Shown here: positions 16,060-24,850 of the stretch, in pieces
Position numbering within the stretch: position 1 is the stretch's first letter
Layout of the letters: each line of letters opens with the position of its first letter
Source of the DNA: Candidatus Latescibacterota bacterium
GTDB taxonomy: Bacteria > Krumholzibacteriota > Krumholzibacteriia > JACNKJ01
Assembly (NCBI GenBank): GCA_020633725.1
Contig: JACKDC010000001.1
Coordinates: forward strand, 868,001-932,000
Direction: 5' to 3'
DNA: 64,000 bases
Program-made: the position numbers and the translations under genes
The notes under the pieces: model-generated
The model's database searches: none
What the model saw: only the letters and a program-made list of their open reading frames with translations
What the model was told of the DNA's origin: nothing

Positions 16060-18696
16060 GTGCGCCGTTCGCTGCTCATCGTCCTGCTGCTCGCCGCCCT
16101 GCCGCTCCGCGCGAGCGCCGAACCCACCCTCGCGGAGCGGGTGGACGCCACCCTCGCCCGCCACCTCGACGGCGCCCGCATCGCCGCCTGGCTGGACACG
16201 CTGCCCCAGGACTCCCTCGAGCGCGAGGCCGCCAACTGGATCCTCGCCTGGCTGCCGCTCTCGGACTGCGCCGCGCTCGACCTGCCGCTCCTGCGCGAAC
16301 ATGTGGAGCTGGCAGCCACGACCCATAGTGACGCGATCCCCCACGCGCTCTGGCTGCACTACGTGGTGCCCCATCGCGTGAGCCAGGAGCCGGCCCAGCC
16401 CTGGCGTGCGCGCTTCCGCGCGGAACTGCTGCCGCGGCTCGAGGGGGCGCGCGACATGGAGGACGTGGCGCTGGCCGTCAATCGCTGGTGCCGCGAACAG
16501 GCCACCTTCACCCCCACCAGCGGGCGCGACATGGGCCCGCTCGGCACGGTGGAGCGCGGCGTGGGCCGCTGCGAAGAGGAGATGATCCTCACCATCTGCG
16601 CCCTGCGCGCCGCCGGTCTCCCCGCGCGCAGCTGCTCGACCCCCTACTGGACCTTCACCGACAACAACCACGCCTGGGTGGAGGTCTGGGCCGACGGACG
16701 CTGGCACTACCTCGGCGGCTGCGAGCCCGACCGCTGCCTCGATCGCGCCTGGTTCACCGGGCCCGCCAGCCGCGCCGGCTTCGTGCGCTCCACCGGCTAC
16801 GGCGAGTTCGATCCCGCGCCCGAGCCGCTGTATCGCCGCGCGGACGGCGCCACGGCCATCAACTCCACCGCCGTCTACGGCACGCCCTTCACGCTGCGCG
16901 CCTCGCTCTCACCCGGCCTCGCCGCGACGCTCGAAGTCGCGGAGCGCGACGATCCCCCGCTCAACGTCAACGTGCTGAACTTCGGCAACCTGCGCGGCCT
17001 CGCCCGCATGGACAGCGGCGATGCGCTGGCGCTGGGCCCCGGCGAGTACGCCCTGACGGCCGGCAGCGACTCGGCGCTCTACCTGCGCGTCGTGAGCGGT
17101 CGCCCCGGCGAGCGCGTGGACGTCACCCTGGGCGAGGAGGACCGCTACGACCTCGACGCCGCCCCCGGCTTCTGGCTGCGCTATCCCGAGGGCGACGCCA
17201 CCCCCGCCCGCGACGAGAACCGCGTCACCCCGATGCAAGAGGGCGGCATGAACCGCGCCGTTCGCGCCCACGCCGCCGACCGCGCGAAGCTCCGCGCGCT
17301 CGACGCGGACGAGCAGGCGCAGGTGGACGCCCTGCCGCCGGCCCAGCGCGCGCGCTTCACCGCGCTGCTGGCGACGCCCTTCCCCCGCGCCAGCGCGCTG
17401 ACCACACTGCTCGCGGCGGCCGGCGACTCGCTCGCCCGGGAGGACCTGCTCGCCTGGCTGGAGGCCTGCGACGACAAGGATCTCTTCGAGCTGTCGCCCG
17501 GGCAGATCGCCGCCGAGCTGGCCGCGGGCCGCGCGGTGCGCCGGCGTCTCGAGGCCGTGGGGCTCACCCTTCCCGACTCGCTCTACCGGCAGGCCGTGCT
17601 GCCCGACCGCCTGCACTACGAACCCGCCACCGACTGGCGCGCGGCGCTCCCGCTGCTGCCCCTCGCGGCCGACGCGCCCGCCAGCCTCGACGCACTGCTC
17701 GCCGCCTTCGCCGCGCGTACGACGTCCGTCGAGGCCACCTACCACGGCGCGCCGCTGAGCCCCGACCAGTGCTGGCGGCTCGGTCTCGGCACCGACGCCG
17801 ACCTGCGCGTCGCCCTCGTGGGTCTGGCCCGCCGCAACGGCTGGCCCGCGCGCGTTCGCAACGGCCGCGCCGAGGTCTGGCTCGACGGCTGGATCGGCGT
17901 GGACCCGTCCACGGGCACGCGCGTCGAGGAGGGCGCGCCGGGCGCGGCGGCCACCGGGCGCCTCGACCTCGCGGTCACCTGGGGCGGCGCGCCGTATCCC
18001 GCCGCCGAGTCCTACCGGCACTTCAACGTCGCGCGGCTCGAGGACGGCGCCTTCAGCTCGCCGTGGTGGGAGCCCGTGCTCGGCGAGCAGGACTGGGACG
18101 CCGGCGACTTCGTCTTCAGCAGCGCGAACCGCGTGCCCGGCGGCAGCGTCTACGGGCGCCTGCGCCGCTTCCATGTGAGCCCTGATTCGCTGACGACGGT
18201 GAGCCTGCCCTTGGACATCGGGCCCGGCTGGGAGCCGGGCGAGGCCTTCGTGAACGTGGACGAGCCGCAGCGGCTGCTCGACCGCCTGGCGGGCGGGCTA
18301 CTCCCCCCAGTCGAACCGGGGCCCGACTGCCTGCTCTTCATCTTCGCCCCCGGCGAGCCGGCCACGCGCATGATCGAGGCGCTGGGTCACGTCCGCCATC
18401 GCCTCCGCGGTCGTGGCGTGGCGCTCGTCTTCGCCGCCAGCAGCGAGGCGGCGCCCACCGATCTCCTGGAAGCGGCCGGCTTCGGAAGCACAGACTGCAC
18501 CGACTGTTTCCCCGTTCACTTCTCGAAGGACTTCATGGAGACGCAGGCTGTAGCTCAGGGACAGCCCTGGCCCGATCTGCCCATCGTCATGCTCAAGCTG
18601 AACGGGGAATTCCGCTACTGCCGCTCGGGCTTCGACACGGCCGTGGACCAGCATCTGAACCTCGTGCTGGACCTGGAGGAGGCGGCGGCGCGCTAG
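16060..18696 (+). CDS. exported transglutaminase-like protein with a thioredoxin-like C-terminal domain
   Basis: This 878-residue protein has an N-terminal signal peptide (SLLIVLLLAALPLRASA). A transglutaminase/protease-like core follows with the triad C171 (GVGRCEEEM), H204 (NNHAWVEVW) and D224 (GGCEPD). A second, degenerate copy seems to lie at about 545-630 (DQCWRLGLGTDADLRVAL to WLDGWIGVDP), with the His missing. The last 110 residues look like a thioredoxin fold (CLLFIFAPGEPATRM) without a normal CxxC, although C813 and C816 form a CTDC later on. It is presumably periplasmic, acting on peptides or proteins; the substrate is unknown. GGGAGG precedes the GTG start. Confidence 0.8.
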   Translation: MRRSLLIVLLLAALPLRASAEPTLAERVDATLARHLDGARIAAWLDTLPQDSLEREAANWILAWLPLSDCAALDLPLLREHVELAATTHSDAIPHALWLHYVVPHRVSQEPAQPWRARFRAELLPRLEGARDMEDVALAVNRWCREQATFTPTSGRDMGPLGTVERGVGRCEEEMILTICALRAAGLPARSCSTPYWTFTDNNHAWVEVWADGRWHYLGGCEPDRCLDRAWFTGPASRAGFVRSTGYGEFDPAPEPLYRRADGATAINSTAVYGTPFTLRASLSPGLAATLEVAERDDPPLNVNVLNFGNLRGLARMDSGDALALGPGEYALTAGSDSALYLRVVSGRPGERVDVTLGEEDRYDLDAAPGFWLRYPEGDATPARDENRVTPMQEGGMNRAVRAHAADRAKLRALDADEQAQVDALPPAQRARFTALLATPFPRASALTTLLAAAGDSLAREDLLAWLEACDDKDLFELSPGQIAAELAAGRAVRRRLEAVGLTLPDSLYRQAVLPDRLHYEPATDWRAALPLLPLAADAPASLDALLAAFAARTTSVEATYHGAPLSPDQCWRLGLGTDADLRVALVGLARRNGWPARVRNGRAEVWLDGWIGVDPSTGTRVEEGAPGAAATGRLDLAVTWGGAPYPAAESYRHFNVARLEDGAFSSPWWEPVLGEQDWDAGDFVFSSANRVPGGSVYGRLRRFHVSPDSLTTVSLPLDIGPGWEPGEAFVNVDEPQRLLDRLAGGLLPPVEPGPDCLLFIFAPGEPATRMIEALGHVRHRLRGRGVALVFAASSEAAPTDLLEAAGFGSTDCTDCFPVHFSKDFMETQAVAQGQPWPDLPIVMLKLNGEFRYCRSGFDTAVDQHLNLVLDLEEAAAR

Positions 18697-19223
18697 GATT
18701 CGGGGTCTGGATCGTCGCCCTTGAGGGTGTCGAAGCGGCGTTTGGGTTCGCCGGAGGCGCCGCCGCCGAAGGCGTCGAGCCAGAAGTCGACCTCTTCGGG
18801 CGACACGGAGTCCGGCTTCTCGGGCTCGGCAGGCTCCGGGGGCGCGTCGTCCCCCGCCAGGGCGCGCAGCAACGAGGCGGCAGACTGCACGGAGGCGCCC
18901 AGGGCGCGGGCGCGGCGGCCGATGTCCTTCTCGTCGCTGCTCACCACCGTCACCGCGTCGGGATGACGATGCCGCTCCAGCGCCTCCACGATCCAGCTGT
19001 CGGCGTGCGGTGCGTAGATCACGTCGATCGGTCCCGGCGCCTTTGCCCGTCCCCCGCGCGGCCCGTCGAAGACCACGGTCCAGCGCTCGCCGCTGCGGAA
19101 GACCAGCGGCGCCAGGAGGCGCAGGAAGCGCCGCCGGGCGCCCTCGGGATCCGACTCCAGCCGCGCCACCAGCTCCGGCAGCAGGTGCATCACGTTGAAG
19201 CCGTCGACCCAGCGCTCCTTCAC
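18693..19223 (-). CDS. YacP-type NYN domain protein (putative ribonuclease)
   Basis: A 176-residue protein of the NYN/PIN-like nuclease superfamily. The acidic residues expected at the metal site are visible in RWVDGFNVMHL, VVFDG and VVSSDEKDIGRRARALGA, the last being the hallmark of the YacP group (Rae1 in Bacillus cleaves mRNA on the ribosome). The last 55 residues are acidic and low in complexity and end in GDDPDPES. The GTG start overlaps the acpS stop (GTGA), so the two genes are coupled. The 3' end shares CTAG with the transglutaminase gene. Confidence 0.8.
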   Translation of the reverse strand: MKERWVDGFNVMHLLPELVARLESDPEGARRRFLRLLAPLVFRSGERWTVVFDGPRGGRAKAPGPIDVIYAPHADSWIVEALERHRHPDAVTVVSSDEKDIGRRARALGASVQSAASLLRALAGDDAPPEPAEPEKPDSVSPEEVDFWLDAFGGGASGEPKRRFDTLKGDDPDPES

Positions 19224-19603
19224 GGCGCGCCCTCCAGCAGCACCTGCGCGACGGAGAGCTCCGGCAGATCGCTCAGGCTGACGTGCACGCGCGTCACGCC
19301 GCGCTCGGCCGCCAGCGCCGCTGCGCGGCCGGCGAGGTGGAGCGTCGGCTTGCCGAGAGCGTCGCGGCGCAGTTCGATGTCCTGCCAGGACAGGCCGTCG
19401 GCGAGGCCCGTGCCCAGCGCCTTGAGAAAGGCCTCCTTGGCGGCGAAGCGACTTGCGTAGTGGGGCCAGGGGTCGCGGGCGCGCGCGCAGTCGGCGCGCT
19501 CCGCGGGCGTGAAGAGCCGCGCGAGGAAGCGCTCGCCGCGTCGGGCCCAGGCCTGGCGCAGACGCGCGGGCGGGGCGAGATCGATGCCGATGCCGAGGAT
19601 CAC
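19220..19603 (-). CDS. acpS: holo-[acyl-carrier-protein] synthase
   Basis: AcpS transfers 4'-phosphopantetheine from CoA to acyl carrier protein. The 127-residue product has the two metal-binding signatures, GIGIDL with D8 and RFAAKEAFLKALGTG with E57, and ends with HVSLSD. It starts at GTG 19603 with no ribosome site; the -10 box lies 6 bases away, so the mRNA is probably leaderless. It is first in a two-gene unit with the NYN protein and divergent from the glycosyltransferases. Confidence 0.93.
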   Translation of the reverse strand: MILGIGIDLAPPARLRQAWARRGERFLARLFTPAERADCARARDPWPHYASRFAAKEAFLKALGTGLADGLSWQDIELRRDALGKPTLHLAGRAAALAAERGVTRVHVSLSDLPELSVAQVLLEGAP

Positions 19604-19609
19604 CCGCCC

Positions 19610-19638
19610 ATGCTAGTCGCTGGACGCGAAACTGGCAA
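19610..19638 (-). promoter_or_regulatory. leaderless-type promoter of acpS
   Basis: The minus strand reads TTGCCA (19633-19638), 17 bases, TAGCAT (19610-19615), then 6 bases to the GTG. It stands back to back with the promoter of the glycosyltransferase gene in an 83-base gap. Confidence 0.55.
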
Positions 19639-19650
19639 GCCGGGTCGCGC

Positions 19651-19679
19651 TTGCCGCCCTGCGGGCGCGGTGCTACCCT
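19651..19679 (+). promoter_or_regulatory. leaderless-type promoter of the fused glycosyltransferase gene
   Basis: TTGCCG (19651-19656), 17 bases, TACCCT (19674-19679), then 7 bases to the GTG at 19687. As at 12682, the TTG of the -35 box is in frame with the gene and mimics a start codon. Confidence 0.55.
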
Positions 19680-19686
19680 GCCGCGC

Positions 19687-22122
19687 GTGAAAATCCTCGT
19701 TCTCAGCCACATGTACCCGCAGCCGGGGCGCGAGCACTACGGCGTCTTCGTCCACGAAGGCCTGCTGGCGTTGCGCGCGCGCGGGCACGAGATCGAGGTG
19801 ATCGCTCCCCTGCCCCACACGCCGCCGGGGCTCGCCTGGCTGAGCGGCGAGTGGCGACGGCTCGCGCGCATCCCCGCCCGGCGCAGCTTCGAGGGCATCA
19901 CCCTCCGCCATCCGCGCTACCTGCTGCTGCCCCGACGCCTGGGCTTCGCGGGGGCCAGCGCGCGGATGGCGCGGGCCGTGGAACCGCTGCTGGAGGGACT
20001 TCGCGGCCGTTTCGATCTGCTCCACGCCCATGCCGGCGTGCCCGACGGCGCGGCCGCGCGGCGACTCGCCGCCACGCTGGGACTCCCCTACGTGGTCACG
20101 AGCCACGGCTCGGACGTGCTGCGCGCCCCGCGCTGGGCGGCCGCCGTGCACGACACGCTCCACGACGCGTTCGCCGACGCGACCGCCGTGATCTTTCCGA
20201 GCAGCGCCGCGCTGCGGCGCGCCGGCGCGCGCGGTCTGCCCGTGGATCGCGGCGCGGTGGTCGCCAACGGCTTTCGGCGGGACCTCTTCCTCGCCGCCGC
20301 GCCGCTCCCGCTGCGCGAGGATCCGCTGCAGGTGATCTGCGTGGCGAACCTCGTGCCGAGCAAGAACGTGGACCGCCTGATCGAGGCCATGGCCCGCGTG
20401 GCCACGTCCGGGCTCGCGCTGCGCCTGCACGTGGTGGGCGATGGTCCGCAGGCGCCGGCGCTTCGCCATCAAGCGGAAGCCGCGGGCCTCGCCGTGGCCT
20501 GGAGCCCCGCCCTGACGCGGGAGGAGCTGGCGGCGGCGCTGCGAGCCGCGGACATCTTCGCGCTGCCGGCCACCGGCGAGTCCTTCGGGATCGTCTACCT
20601 CGAGGCCATGGCGGCGGGGTTGCCGGTGATCGCGCCGGCGGGCGAAGGCATCGCGGACGTCATCGCGCCGGAGCGCGACGGGCTGCTCCTCCCCGACGTC
20701 GAGGTCGACACGCTCGCCGCCGCCCTGCGGCGGCTGGCCGCCGACCCCGAACTGCGCGGTCGGATCGGCGAAGCTGCGCGGGAACGCGCGCGCGAGATGG
20801 ACTGGGAAGCGCACGCGGAGCGGCTGGAAGCGATCTATGCCGGGGTGCTGGAGGGCGCGGCGCGGTCCGCGCCTCGAGGACGCGTGCTGCACCTCCTCTA
20901 CAACAGCGAGCCCGACCACAACGGCTACGCCATCCGGAGCCGCTACATCCTGCAGGGGCAGCGCGACCTCGGCTGGCAGGTGTCGGCGACCACGGGGCCC
21001 TTCCAGGGCGCGCGCTGGAGCGAGGGCAGCCGGGAGAGTCGGGAGGGCATCCTCTACCACCGCCTGCGCCTGCCGGGCACGGATCGGCGGCGCGGACGCC
21101 TGGGCTGGCGGCGCTTCCTCGTCTTCGCGCAGAAGGCGGTGCTCGACCGGTTGCTGGCCGGACGGGTGGCGGCCATCCTGCGCGACGCGCGCCCGGCGCT
21201 GCTCCACGCCCACTCGCCCGCGTTCAACCTGAACCTGGCGCGTCGCGCCGCGCGGCGCGCCGGGGTCCCCGCCCTCCCCGTGGTCTACGAGGTCCGCGGA
21301 CTCACGGAGGAAACCGAGTCGCTGGTGGGGAACACGCGTTCAGGCGGCTGGCTCTACCGCAAGAAGCGCCGCGTCGAGGAGCGCGCGATGGCGGCCGCGG
21401 ACGCCGTGGTCACGCTGGGCGAGGGGATGCGTGCGGACTTCGTCGCGCGGGGCATCCCCTCCGACCGGCTCTTCCTGATGCCCAACGGCGTCGACACCCA
21501 GGCACTGCAGCCGGTGGCGCCCGATCCCGCGCGGGCTCGCGGGCTGGGCCTCACGCCCGGGCACGTGCTGGGCTTCGTTGGCAGCATGGGCCGACTCGAG
21601 GGACTGCCGTGGCTCGTGGAGCAGCTCGCGGCGCTGCCCGAGCCCTGGCGACTCCTGCTCATCGGTGACGGACAGGACCGTCCCCGCCTCCTCGCGCTGG
21701 CGCGGGAGCTGGGCGTCGAGGACCGGATCCTGGCGCCGGGCTCGGTTCCGCACGCCGAGGTCGCCGACTGGTACGCGCTGCTGGATTTCGTGGTGCTGCC
21801 CCGCCTCAGCCTGCGCGTCACGGAGCTCGTCACGCCGCTGAAGCCGCTGGAGGCCATGGCGGCGGAGCGGGTCGTCCTCGCCAGCGACATCGGCGGGCAC
21901 CGCGAGCTCGTGCTGCCGGGCGTGAACGGCCTGCTCTTCTCCCGCGACGACGCCGCCGCATTTCGCGCCACGCTCGAGGCGCTGGCGGCCGACCCGGCCA
22001 GGCGCCAGGCGCTGGCGGCCTCCGCCCGGCGCTGGGTGGAGGCAGAGCGCGACTGGCGTCGCCTGCTGGAGGGCTACGCGCAGGTCTACGCCGCCGCGGC
22101 CGCCCGCGCGGCGCAGCGATGA
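19687..22122 (+). CDS. fusion of two GT4-family glycosyltransferases
   Basis: This 811-residue protein joins two complete GT-B glycosyltransferases. The first (about 1-390) has MKILVLSHMYPQPG, the sugar-nucleotide loop VANLVPSKNVDRLIEA and the GT4 E-x7-E motif in ATGESFGIVYLEAMAAGLPV. The second (about 395-811) starts again with RVLHLLYNSEPDHNGYAIRS and continues with LLHAHSPAFNLNLARRAA and MPNGVDTQAL; it resembles the exosortase/PEP-CTERM-associated GT4 group as I remember it. Both nucleotide-binding halves look intact. Its likely role is exopolysaccharide assembly with the next gene, which overlaps its stop in ATGA. An in-frame TTG at 19651 is part of the -35 box, so I use the GTG. Confidence 0.88.
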   Translation: MKILVLSHMYPQPGREHYGVFVHEGLLALRARGHEIEVIAPLPHTPPGLAWLSGEWRRLARIPARRSFEGITLRHPRYLLLPRRLGFAGASARMARAVEPLLEGLRGRFDLLHAHAGVPDGAAARRLAATLGLPYVVTSHGSDVLRAPRWAAAVHDTLHDAFADATAVIFPSSAALRRAGARGLPVDRGAVVANGFRRDLFLAAAPLPLREDPLQVICVANLVPSKNVDRLIEAMARVATSGLALRLHVVGDGPQAPALRHQAEAAGLAVAWSPALTREELAAALRAADIFALPATGESFGIVYLEAMAAGLPVIAPAGEGIADVIAPERDGLLLPDVEVDTLAAALRRLAADPELRGRIGEAARERAREMDWEAHAERLEAIYAGVLEGAARSAPRGRVLHLLYNSEPDHNGYAIRSRYILQGQRDLGWQVSATTGPFQGARWSEGSRESREGILYHRLRLPGTDRRRGRLGWRRFLVFAQKAVLDRLLAGRVAAILRDARPALLHAHSPAFNLNLARRAARRAGVPALPVVYEVRGLTEETESLVGNTRSGGWLYRKKRRVEERAMAAADAVVTLGEGMRADFVARGIPSDRLFLMPNGVDTQALQPVAPDPARARGLGLTPGHVLGFVGSMGRLEGLPWLVEQLAALPEPWRLLLIGDGQDRPRLLALARELGVEDRILAPGSVPHAEVADWYALLDFVVLPRLSLRVTELVTPLKPLEAMAAERVVLASDIGGHRELVLPGVNGLLFSRDDAAAFRATLEALAADPARRQALAASARRWVEAERDWRRLLEGYAQVYAAAAARAAQR

Positions 22123-23369
22123 GGCGCGCCCGCAGCGGTCTGGGCGTCGTGCTGCTGTCGCAGTACTTCCACCCCGAGGTGGGCGCCACGCAGACCCGCG
22201 CCCGCGAGCTGGCCCGCGCCTTCGCGCGCGCCGGCCATCGCGTCACCGTGATCTGCGAGGTCCCCAACCACCCGCACGGCGTGATCCCGCCCGAGTACCG
22301 CGGCAAGCGCTTCGTCTGGGAGACGCTGGACGGCTACCGCGTCCTCCGCGTCTGGGTGGCGGCGAGCCCGGTGAAGACCTTCCGCACGCGCCTCGCCTTC
22401 TACCTGAGCTACATGGTGATGGCCACGCTGGCGGCCTTCCGTCGCCTGGGTCCGGTGGACCTGGTCGTGGCCACCAGCCCGCCGCTGCCCGTGGCCATGG
22501 CCGGCTGGGCGCTGTCCGCGCTGCGGCGCGCGCGCTTCGTGATGGACGTGCGCGACCTGTGGCCGGACGCCGCCGTCGCGCTGGGCGAGCTCAGCCGCCC
22601 CTGGATGATCCGCGCCGCGGCGCGCGTGGAGCGCTTCCTCTACCGGCGCGCGCTGCTCATCCCCGCGGTGACGCGCGGCTTCCTGGACGCCATCGCGGCC
22701 AAGGGCATCGCGCGCGACAAGCTCACCTGGGCGCCCAACGGCACGCTGCCCGCGATCTTCCACGACGGCCCCCGCGACCCGGCGCTGCGCGAGACGCTGG
22801 GCCTCGGCGACCGCTTCACGGTGACCTTCGCGGGGCTCTTCGGCATCGCCCAGGGGATGGACTTCCTGCTGGACCTGGCGGCCAGCTATCGCGAGGACCC
22901 GGGGATCGTCTTCCTGTTCGTCGGCGACGGCCCGCTGCGCGCCCGGCTCCAGGCGCGCGTGGCGGCGGAGGGGCTGGCGGACCGGGTGGTCCTGCACCCG
23001 CAGGTGCCGCTGGAGGCCGTCACGCCGGTGCTGAACGCGTCGGACCTGCTGCTGGTGCCGCTGAAGGCGGATCCCGTCTTCGCGACCTTCATCCCGAGCA
23101 AGCTCTTCGACTTCCTCGCCTGCCGTCCGCCCGTGCTGCTGGGCGTGGCCGGCGAGGCCGCCGCGCTGCTGGCCGAGAGCGGCGGCGGACTGGCCGCGGC
23201 GCCCGAGGATCTCGCGAGCTATCGCGACGCGATCGCGCGCCTGCGCGACGACCCCGCGGCCGCGCGCGCCATGGGCGAAGCGGGACAGCGTTTCGTGCTG
23301 CCCCGCTTCGATCGGGCCGCGGTGATGGACGGCCTGGTGGCCGCCATCGTGGCGAAGCTGGCGCGCTAG
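22119..23369 (+). CDS. GT4-family glycosyltransferase, WbuB-like
   Basis: A 416-residue GT-B glycosyltransferase. The N-terminal half has LLSQYFHPEVGATQTRARE and a membrane-facing hydrophobic stretch after VDLVVATSPPLPVA, as in WbuB-type L-fucosamine transferases. Later come the MDVRDLWPD motif, TVTFAGLFGIAQGMDFLL and FIPSKLFDFLACRPPVLL in the donor-binding half. It is translationally coupled to the preceding double glycosyltransferase, so both probably build the same surface glycan. The acceptor and sugar are unknown. The stop shares CTAG with pepA. Confidence 0.88.
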   Translation: MRRARSGLGVVLLSQYFHPEVGATQTRARELARAFARAGHRVTVICEVPNHPHGVIPPEYRGKRFVWETLDGYRVLRVWVAASPVKTFRTRLAFYLSYMVMATLAAFRRLGPVDLVVATSPPLPVAMAGWALSALRRARFVMDVRDLWPDAAVALGELSRPWMIRAAARVERFLYRRALLIPAVTRGFLDAIAAKGIARDKLTWAPNGTLPAIFHDGPRDPALRETLGLGDRFTVTFAGLFGIAQGMDFLLDLAASYREDPGIVFLFVGDGPLRARLQARVAAEGLADRVVLHPQVPLEAVTPVLNASDLLLVPLKADPVFATFIPSKLFDFLACRPPVLLGVAGEAAALLAESGGGLAAAPEDLASYRDAIARLRDDPAAARAMGEAGQRFVLPRFDRAAVMDGLVAAIVAKLAR

Positions 23370-24850
23370 CTGCCGAAGCCCTCGATGAAGTCCATCAGCA
23401 GGCGCACGCCGAAGCCGTTGCCGCCCTTGGGCGTGATGTCGCGCTCCTTGCCGGTCCAGGCCGTTCCGGCGATGTCCAGGTGAATCCACGGCGAGTGATC
23501 CGCGAAGCGCTGCAGCAGCTTGGCCGCCGCGATGGCCCCGCCGTAGCGGCCGCCGGTGTTGCACATGTCCGCCACGTCGCTCTTGATGAGCTCCTCGTAC
23601 TCGGCGTACATCGGCAGCGGCCAGACCCGCTCGCCGCTGCGGTCGCCGCTCTCGCGCAGGTCGGCCACGAAGGCCTCGCCGGCGTCGTTGGCCATGAGCC
23701 CGGCCGCCTCGTGCGCGAGGGCCACCACGCAGGCGCCGGTCAGCGTGGCCAGGTCGATCAAGAGATCTGGCGCGAAGTCCTTCGCGTAGTCGAGGGCGTC
23801 TGACAGGATCACGCGCCCCTCGGCGTCGGTGTTCTTGATCTCGATGGACAGCCCGCTGCGCGTCACCACGATGTCCCCGGGCCGGTAGGAACGGCCGTCG
23901 GGCATGTTCTCCACCGTGGGGACGAGCCCCACCACCTTCACCGGCAGATCCAGCTCGGCCAGCGCGCGGAAGACGCCGAGCACCGCGGCGGCGCCGCCCA
24001 TGTCGTACTTCATCTCCTCCATCAGCGCCGCGGGCTTGATGCTGATTCCGCCCGTGTCGAAGGTGACGCCCTTGCCCACCAGCGCCAGCGTCCGCCCCGC
24101 CGGCACCTTGCCCGTGGGCGCGTACTCGAGGACGATCAGCTTGCTCTCCTCCGCGCTGCCGGCCCCCACCGCGAGGATGGCCCGGCAGTTCTCGGCCTCC
24201 AGCTCCGGCTCGCCGAGAACGCGGCAGCGGATGCGTCCGCCGGACTCGGCGGCGATGGCCGTGGCGGCCGCCGCGAGATGGCTCGGCGTGACCGCGTTGC
24301 CCGGGCCGTTCATCAGGTCGCGGGCGAGCGACGCCCCCCGGGCGTGGCACTCCGCGCGGGACAGGGCCGCGATGGCCGCGGCGACGTCGTCGCCCGGCGC
24401 GGGCACGAGCGTGGCCGACGCGAGGTGCTTGGCCTTGGCGTCCTCGCTCTGCAGGTAGCGGTCGTAGCGGTAGCCGGAGAGCAGCAGCCCGGTGGCGAGC
24501 TCGCCGACGCGGGCACCCGCAGGCAGAACGCAGGTCGCCGACTCCGCGCCGAGCCCCGCCAGCGTCACCTGCGCGGCGGCGCCCGCGGCGCGCCAGGCGC
24601 GGCCGTTCACCTTGGCCTTCTCGCCGAGCCCCACCAGGAGCCAGCGGCGGCTGCCGCTGTCGTCGTAGAGCAGGCTCGTCGCGCCGAGCTTGCCGGTGAA
24701 GTCGCCCAGCGCGCGCAGCGCGGCCGCGCGGGCCAGGATGGGCAGATCGCGTCCGGCGGCGTCGATGCCGTCCTCCACGCTGCCGAAGAGCACCACGTTG
24801 TCCTGGCGCGCCGGGTCGGCGGCGGCGTCCACCCTGAGTGTCATCGTCAC
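23366..24850 (-). CDS. pepA: leucyl aminopeptidase (cytosol aminopeptidase, M17)
   Basis: PepA removes N-terminal residues from peptides with two metal ions. The 494-residue product has the M17 catalytic block: VGKGVTFDTGGISIKP, KYDMGGAAAVLG and the signature NTDAEGRVILSDAL, followed by LIDLATLTGA. The N-terminal 160 residues are the usual macro-like domain. The GTG at 24850 overlaps the moaE stop (GTGA), making this the last gene of the resB-ccsA-moaD-moaE-pepA operon. An ATG two codons in (24844) is also possible. Confidence 0.95.
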   Translation of the reverse strand: MTMTLRVDAAADPARQDNVVLFGSVEDGIDAAGRDLPILARAAALRALGDFTGKLGATSLLYDDSGSRRWLLVGLGEKAKVNGRAWRAAGAAAQVTLAGLGAESATCVLPAGARVGELATGLLLSGYRYDRYLQSEDAKAKHLASATLVPAPGDDVAAAIAALSRAECHARGASLARDLMNGPGNAVTPSHLAAAATAIAAESGGRIRCRVLGEPELEAENCRAILAVGAGSAEESKLIVLEYAPTGKVPAGRTLALVGKGVTFDTGGISIKPAALMEEMKYDMGGAAAVLGVFRALAELDLPVKVVGLVPTVENMPDGRSYRPGDIVVTRSGLSIEIKNTDAEGRVILSDALDYAKDFAPDLLIDLATLTGACVVALAHEAAGLMANDAGEAFVADLRESGDRSGERVWPLPMYAEYEELIKSDVADMCNTGGRYGGAIAAAKLLQRFADHSPWIHLDIAGTAWTGKERDITPKGGNGFGVRLLMDFIEGFGS

